Source: Phyllobacteriaceae bacterium UBA1940
Lineage (GTDB): Bacteria > Pseudomonadota > Alphaproteobacteria > Rhizobiales > Rhizobiaceae
Direction of reading: 5' to 3'
DNA length: 27,891 bases
Assembly (NCBI GenBank): GCA_002336975.1
Contig: DDFA01000062.1
Span: 13,164 to 41,054, forward strand
The notes under the pieces were generated by a model. The model had not been told where the DNA came from. It made no database searches and saw only the letters and a program-made list of their open reading frames with translations. This document shows positions 22,852 to 27,891 of the stretch, piece by piece (the stretch's first letter is position 1; each line of letters begins with the position of its first letter). The position numbers were made by a program, and so were the translations under genes.

Positions 22852-24189
22852 TTACTGTGACAGCGTCCCGATTTTGCCGGTGGCAGCTCTACGCTCGAAT
22901 TCGACATGTCGATGGCCCCCTTCATCCTGTTCACTCGGATCTGGACCCGTGAGCCTCGCAAGCGCATTCAATGCAACCACCACCATGCAAAAATAAGATA
23001 CTTTGATATCGTGATAAAAACCGATCGCGGTCGCAGAGAATAGCGCGGTGAAGAGGGCGAACGAAATGCCCATGGTTTTCCAAGGCGCCGGCGCGCGCCA
23101 CGTAACAATGACCGGCGCGACCAAAACCATCAAAAAGGCCAGCAGTCCAATGACGCCTGACGACACAAGTTCGGTCAAATAGGCGTTATGCAGGTGCGTA
23201 AAGCGCAGGTAGGCATCGTCTGCCGACTGCTCATTGGCGACCGCCATCATGTTCTGGCGTCCATATCCGAACAGGGGGGATTTCATGGCCGCCTGCCACC
23301 CGACCTGCGCCATGTGCTTGCGCATCTCCAGGCTCTGGTCGCCGTCGTCGCTGTGCGAGTCGCTGTAAATCATGTCGACCAGGGCGGCCGAGCGTTGCGC
23401 CAATCCCGCGAAAATCGGCGTGTCATCGACCGTCTCGTAGACGATCGCAATGGAGCAGAACGCGAGATATGTCACGATCACCCATTGACGCCAGTTCAAT
23501 CGGCCAAGGCGCGGCAGCAAAGTCAGGAAAACCAATCCGGCGGTCAATACAAAGTAGACGATAGCGGCGCGGCCGCCGGCCATAGCCAGGCTGATCGCAC
23601 TACCAGCCAGTCCCGCGGCATAGACCGGCCAGAACCTGCTTTTGCCGAGCACCAGCAAGACGAAGCAGAACAGGCCGGTGGAAGCTGACAGATAGGCCAG
23701 GATCTGCGGATTGCCGACAAAGGCTTCGGCTCGGGCTGACGTTCTCGCGCCCAGAAGCGCGGCTGCGCCGACAAGGACGCCGCCCAGGCCGATGCCAAGA
23801 GGAATCCAGTCGCGCCAATAGGGTCTGGCTGAAAATCGCAAGACCGGCAAAAGCGGCAGCATGACGATGAAGCCGACATTGCCCTCCATTTCCCAAAGGC
23901 CGGCGGACCGGTTGTCGTGCACTTGCGTAGACAGGAGCGACAGGCCGAAATATGCGACAAAAATGCTCGCAACGGCAATCTCGGTTCCGGTCAGCTTTCC
24001 AAGACGCCGCCAATCGAACGCCAGAAACACCAATGCGACGATCGCCATTCCGATCGAAACGACAGTCAACGCCGAACCAAATGTCGGCATCAGGCAAAGC
24101 GTCGCGCTCGTGAAGATGGCCCACCGCCAGGACACGCTGGCGTCAGAACGATGTATTTTCGTCCAGAAGAAGCGGGAAAGGATATGCAT
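22852..24189 (-). CDS. O-antigen ligase/polymerase family protein (Wzy_C domain)
   Basis: 445 residues with about 11-12 membrane segments. Residues about 160-180 hold AFVGNPQILAYLSAS, then GGRAAIVYFVLTAG. A large periplasmic loop (about 265-340) contains SLEMRKHMAQVGWQAAMKSP then LFGYGRQNM and THLHNAYLTELVSSGVIG, the RxxxW-like/GxGxxN and HxHN marks of the Wzy_C family that includes WaaL ligases and Wzy polymerases. No ribosome site is evident before the ATG at 24189. It heads the minus-strand operon leading to the chain-length protein and fnlABC. Sequence cannot separate ligase from polymerase; since an EpsG/Wzy-like protein is also present, this one may be the ligase, or it may be the real polymerase. 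Confidence 0.85.
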   Translation of the reverse strand: MHILSRFFWTKIHRSDASVSWRWAIFTSATLCLMPTFGSALTVVSIGMAIVALVFLAFDWRRLGKLTGTEIAVASIFVAYFGLSLLSTQVHDNRSAGLWEMEGNVGFIVMLPLLPVLRFSARPYWRDWIPLGIGLGGVLVGAAALLGARTSARAEAFVGNPQILAYLSASTGLFCFVLLVLGKSRFWPVYAAGLAGSAISLAMAGGRAAIVYFVLTAGLVFLTLLPRLGRLNWRQWVIVTYLAFCSIAIVYETVDDTPIFAGLAQRSAALVDMIYSDSHSDDGDQSLEMRKHMAQVGWQAAMKSPLFGYGRQNMMAVANEQSADDAYLRFTHLHNAYLTELVSSGVIGLLAFLMVLVAPVIVTWRAPAPWKTMGISFALFTALFSATAIGFYHDIKVSYFCMVVVALNALARLTGPDPSEQDEGGHRHVEFERRAATGKIGTLSQ

Positions 24190-24272
24190 AAGGGCAAATG
24201 ACCGGTAAAGTTGCAGCTTGTTCGGTCCCGCCCCTCATCGAACCCGACACGCTCCGTCCTACCCGATCCGGC

Positions 24273-24301
24273 TTGCCGGTCAAAGTATCTTCCGATATTA
24301 A
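24273..24301 (+). promoter_or_regulatory. Possible promoter for the membrane dehydratase gene
   Basis: TTGCCG (24273-24278), a 17-base spacer and TATTAA (24296-24301) give four matches in each hexamer to the sigma-70 consensus, about 138 bases before the start codon in the 249-base divergent region. An AT-rich patch follows at about 24325-24345. Confidence 0.3.
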
Positions 24302-24438
24302 TCTTACGATCTGGGTCCTCTTGGAAAAATATATTGTATGCAATGGGAGTTCTGGCGCTCCCGGACTCCGGAAACTGAGATGCCGTCGAGAATCGAGTTT
24401 CGGCTCCATTGTCACGAGTAGCCGGGTGGTTGGTCACA

Positions 24439-26409
24439 ATGAATAAGCGCGTCGTGTCCCTCAAGCGTCTCGTCGGCGGAGTCCACGATCTGGCGGTGGC
24501 CGTCGGCGTGTTTCTCCTCACCTACATTCTCGTTCTCGATGTACCGCGCACTCTCGCCATTCCCGATTTGGGTCTGAGAGTCGGTTTTTTTGCCCTCGCG
24601 GCCACGGTCATCTTTGCGGCATTTCGCTTGAACAGCGGCGCTTGGCGCTACGCGTCGCTGTATGACCTGACCGCCATCGTCAAGGCGAGCGTCACGCTTG
24701 TCTGCGTCTACGCTGCTGCAAGTTTCCTGCTGAATCGCGGGATGTCGATGCCCCGGTCCGTCCCACCGATCATGGCGGTGTTCCTGATATTTTTCCTGAG
24801 CGCGCCGCGCATGGCGTTCCGCATTTTTCGCGACGGGCAACTCGGCCTTATTTACAAGCGGCGGCGCAAGGCGAGCGTCAAGGACCGGTCGGTCCTCCTC
24901 TACGGCCTGACCAACCAGGCGGAAACCTTCCTGCGCGCATTGCAGCGCACGCCCGAGTCGCGCGTTCGCGTCGCGGCTATTCTCGACGATCAAGACGCCA
25001 ACCAGAAGCTCCGCGTGCACGGCGCAAAGGTCATCGGCAAATTGTCCGACCTGAAGGCGATTACGGAACGGCGCAGTCAAGCCGGGCTTCCGATCGACGA
25101 ACTTGTCGTCGCTCATGAAGGGCTTGCACCCGAACGCCTGTCGCAGATCGTCGAAGCCGCGACCGAAGCCGGCATCGCCGTGAGCGCGCTCCCGAGCATG
25201 ACCGAACTGCATGAATTCGCCGGTGAGCAGGCGCTTGAACCGAAGCCGATCAAGCTTGCCGACCTGCTTGGCCGGCCCGAAATCCAGATCGATGCGCTCG
25301 AGGTCTCGCGTCTGATCAGCGGCAAGAAAGTGCTGATCACCGGCGCCGGCGGCTCGATCGGGTCGGAGCTTGTCCGCCAGGTTTGCGGTTTTGCGCCGCG
25401 GCTTTTGTATCTCACCGATATTTCGGAGCATTTTCTCTATACGATCGACATGGAAGTGCGCGAGGCATTTCCGGACCTTCACGTTGAATCGCATGTCGCC
25501 GACGTGCGCGACGCCGTGCGCATTTCGACCCTGTTCGAGCGCTGCCGGCCCGACATCGTGTTTCACGCCGCTGCGCTGAAGCAAGTGCCAATGGTCGAGA
25601 GCAATGCGGTCGAGGCGATCAAGACGAATGTGCTGGGCACCCAGAACGCTGCCGACGCGGCGCTGGCGAACAAGGCGCGCGCCTTTGTCATGATCTCGAC
25701 GGACAAGGCGGTCAATCCGACCAACATCATGGGAGCGACGAAGCGTGCGGCGGAAGCCTATTGCCAGATGCTCGACCTGAAATCCGAGCACACGCGTTTC
25801 AAGACGGTTCGTTTCGGCAATGTCATCGGCTCCAACGGGTCGGTCGTGCCAAGATTCAAGGAGCAGATCGCGCGCGGCGGACCGGTAACGGTCACCCATC
25901 CGGAGATTGTTCGATTTTTCATGACCATTCCGGAAGCGGTTCGTCTGGTCCTCCAGGCCTCCGGCCACGGTCTGCGCGGCGGGTCCGAACGGGGCCGCAT
26001 CCTGGTGCTCGACATGGGCCAGCCGGTCAAGATCGCCGACCTCGCCAGCAAGATGATCCAGCTTGCGGGCTTCCGCCCCGGCATCGACATCAAGATCGAA
26101 TATACCGGCCTGCGGCCGGGCGAGAAGCTGTACGAGGAATTGTTCGACGAATCGGAAATCGTTTCGCCGCCGACGAACCACGGTTATTCGATCGCGACGC
26201 CGCGCGTAACGAACGACAAGCTGCTGCAAAAGACAATCGCGGAACTGAAGGCGGCGGCACTCGCCTATGACGAGGAGACGGCGATCAAGCTGCTGCTGCA
26301 CATCGTGCCGGAATATTCAGGCACGCTCCGGGAGACTGTCGCCGGCGACAAGGCGCATCCCGGGGCGGATGTCACGACGTTCAAGCGGCCGTTGGGCGAC
26401 AAGAACTGA
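24439..26409 (+). CDS. Membrane-bound UDP-GlcNAc 4,6-dehydratase (WbpM/CapD/WreV type)
   Basis: 656 residues from the ATG at 24439; a TTG ten codons earlier is possible. Four membrane helices (about 15-35, 48-62, 82-98, 107-126) and a CoA-binding-like nucleotide domain (about 150-250, with LLYGLTNQAETFLRAL) precede the catalytic SDR domain. That domain has GAGGSIG at 302-308, AALKQVPMVE near 378-387 and the Met/Lys pair M431/K435 (MGATK). RFGNVIGSNGSVVP and GLRPGEKLYEELF are family marks. The length matches WbpM/CapD. Such enzymes convert UDP-GlcNAc to UDP-4-keto-6-deoxy-GlcNAc at the inner membrane. The likely partner reductase is the SDR at 4898, together giving UDP-QuiNAc as in R. etli (WreV/WreQ); the two genes are at opposite ends of the locus. 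The gene converges with the HAD gene, 15 bases away. Confidence 0.9.
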   Translation: MNKRVVSLKRLVGGVHDLAVAVGVFLLTYILVLDVPRTLAIPDLGLRVGFFALAATVIFAAFRLNSGAWRYASLYDLTAIVKASVTLVCVYAAASFLLNRGMSMPRSVPPIMAVFLIFFLSAPRMAFRIFRDGQLGLIYKRRRKASVKDRSVLLYGLTNQAETFLRALQRTPESRVRVAAILDDQDANQKLRVHGAKVIGKLSDLKAITERRSQAGLPIDELVVAHEGLAPERLSQIVEAATEAGIAVSALPSMTELHEFAGEQALEPKPIKLADLLGRPEIQIDALEVSRLISGKKVLITGAGGSIGSELVRQVCGFAPRLLYLTDISEHFLYTIDMEVREAFPDLHVESHVADVRDAVRISTLFERCRPDIVFHAAALKQVPMVESNAVEAIKTNVLGTQNAADAALANKARAFVMISTDKAVNPTNIMGATKRAAEAYCQMLDLKSEHTRFKTVRFGNVIGSNGSVVPRFKEQIARGGPVTVTHPEIVRFFMTIPEAVRLVLQASGHGLRGGSERGRILVLDMGQPVKIADLASKMIQLAGFRPGIDIKIEYTGLRPGEKLYEELFDESEIVSPPTNHGYSIATPRVTNDKLLQKTIAELKAAALAYDEETAIKLLLHIVPEYSGTLRETVAGDKAHPGADVTTFKRPLGDKN

Positions 26410-26424
26410 CGGCCGGCAGCCTTG

Positions 26425-27111
26425 TCAGTCGTCTGACCACTCAGCCAGAGCCGCGATCACGCCCTGCAGGTCGGCAAGCCGGCGGATCACGGTTTCGGCG
26501 CCCGCTTCAGTCAGTGCGTCGGCATGACCGGGCCATGAATGGGCCGCGCCGGTAAAGCCGATCACGCGCATGCCCGCGGCGCGCGCACCGTTCACGCCAT
26601 GCACCGAATCCTCGATGACGAAGGTTTTCGGCGGCTCGGCCTGCATCGCTTTCGCCGCGTGCAGATAGATGTCGGGCGTTGGCTTGGGACGAACGTTCGG
26701 CGTGTCGATCGCTGAAAAAATATCGCCGCCAAACAGCGGCAGGATGCCGGTCTTGGTCAGCATGATCTCGAGCCTGGCCTTGCTCGAGTTCGAGCACACG
26801 CACCGTTTGTAGGGCGTCAGCGCCACCGCCTCGCGGGCGCCGTCGATCGCCTTAACCTCGCGCGCCAGCCGCTTGTCGAGCATCCTCTGCTCATCGTCGA
26901 TCAGCGACGCCTGCAGCGGGATCGACGCCTCCTTCTCGATCTCCAGCAGGATATTGCGGAAGGTCAAGCCCGCATAGCGTTCGGACAATTCCTCCGGCTC
27001 GATCGGAAATCCGGCCTTGGTGATCAGTTCGGCGTCGACACGGGCGGCGATTATCTCCGAATCAACGAGCACACCGTCGCAATCGAAAATGACAAGGTCT
27101 GGGGCTGGCAT
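26425..27111 (-). CDS. HAD-superfamily phosphatase (beta-phosphoglucomutase-like)
   Basis: 228 residues from the ATG at 27111, which has GAGAG about 6 bases upstream and gives the family N-terminus; a frame extension of 36 residues is rejected for lack of a site. Motif I is FDCDGVLVDSE (D10, D12), the cap domain spans about residues 16-80, motif II is CSNSSK, motif III is the lysine in RPKPTPDIYLHA, and motif IV is VIEDSVHGVNGARAAGM. Such enzymes hydrolyse small phosphorylated metabolites, often sugar phosphates. It is divergent from ccrM, a pairing that I recall as common in rhizobial chromosomes, so it is probably a flanking core gene, not part of the glycan locus. Confidence 0.92.
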   Translation of the reverse strand: MPAPDLVIFDCDGVLVDSEIIAARVDAELITKAGFPIEPEELSERYAGLTFRNILLEIEKEASIPLQASLIDDEQRMLDKRLAREVKAIDGAREAVALTPYKRCVCSNSSKARLEIMLTKTGILPLFGGDIFSAIDTPNVRPKPTPDIYLHAAKAMQAEPPKTFVIEDSVHGVNGARAAGMRVIGFTGAAHSWPGHADALTEAGAETVIRRLADLQGVIAALAEWSDD

Positions 27112-27221
27112 CGGCGGCTCTCGATCTGATTGGGAACGGGCGCAGCCGATAACCGATCGGCGGCCCGAGCGCAAACCGGACCGGCGCTTCATTAAATGTT
27201 TACGCGATCGGGTAACCATAA

Positions 27222-27891
<670 letters not shown>

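Noticed and set aside
24412..26301. A 629-codon open frame antisense to the membrane dehydratase gene
   Set aside because: It mirrors a well-supported gene; the translation is Arg/His-rich with no motif. Long antisense frames are common in GC-rich genes.

Overview
The window reads as a chromosomal segment of a high-GC alphaproteobacterium, most likely a rhizobial (Hyphomicrobiales, Mesorhizobium-like) species. The evidence is the CcrM-type DNA methyltransferase at the right edge, the CysD/CysN pair at the left edge, and the general style of the proteins. Assignments were made by eye from motifs and family knowledge; no search was run.

Layout. The left edge (1-1.2 kb, minus) holds cysD and the start of cysN, for sulfate activation, with a palindromic operator-like site in front. 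From 1.7 to 4.8 kb are two single-pass membrane proteins of unknown function and a DUF2793 (phage/GTA-type) protein. From 4.9 to 26.4 kb is a Wzx/Wzy-type surface polysaccharide locus (O-antigen, capsule or exopolysaccharide). Its parts are: an SDR reductase, a WbuB-like glycosyltransferase and a small initiating phosphoglycosyltransferase (4.9-7.6 kb, plus); a flippase (7.8-9.1 kb, minus); a Tat-signal Gfo/Idh/MocA oxidoreductase (9.3-10.4 kb); an AT-rich pair made of an EpsG/Wzy-like polymerase and a membrane-anchored beta-rich protein (10.9-12.7 kb); an SDR epimerase and GT4 glycosyltransferase (12.8-14.9 kb, minus); a 4,6-dehydratase-like SDR coupled to a UDP-sulfoquinovose synthase homologue (15.3-17.6 kb, plus); a minus-strand run of O-antigen ligase/polymerase, Wzz-like chain-length protein and the complete UDP-L-FucNAc set fnlA-fnlB-fnlC (24.2-17.8 kb); and a membrane-bound WbpM/CapD-type 4,6-dehydratase (24.4-26.4 kb, plus). 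The right edge (26.4 kb to the end) has a HAD phosphatase and ccrM, which look like ordinary chromosomal flanks.

How it may work together (inference). The WbpM-like dehydratase plus the SDR at 4.9 kb could make UDP-QuiNAc, or a related 6-deoxy-HexNAc, for the phosphoglycosyltransferase to load on undecaprenyl phosphate. FnlABC make UDP-L-FucNAc for the WbuB-like enzyme. The second GT4 adds a further sugar. Wzx flips the unit, and a Wzy-like protein and the Wzz-like protein extend it. The most unusual element is the sqdB homologue: it sits among glycan genes rather than with sulfolipid genes, which raises the possibility of a sulfoquinovose-containing glycan. A second is a C-terminal domain shared by two otherwise unrelated membrane-anchored proteins at 2.4 and 12.0 kb. 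No rRNA, tRNA, CRISPR array or insertion sequence was seen.
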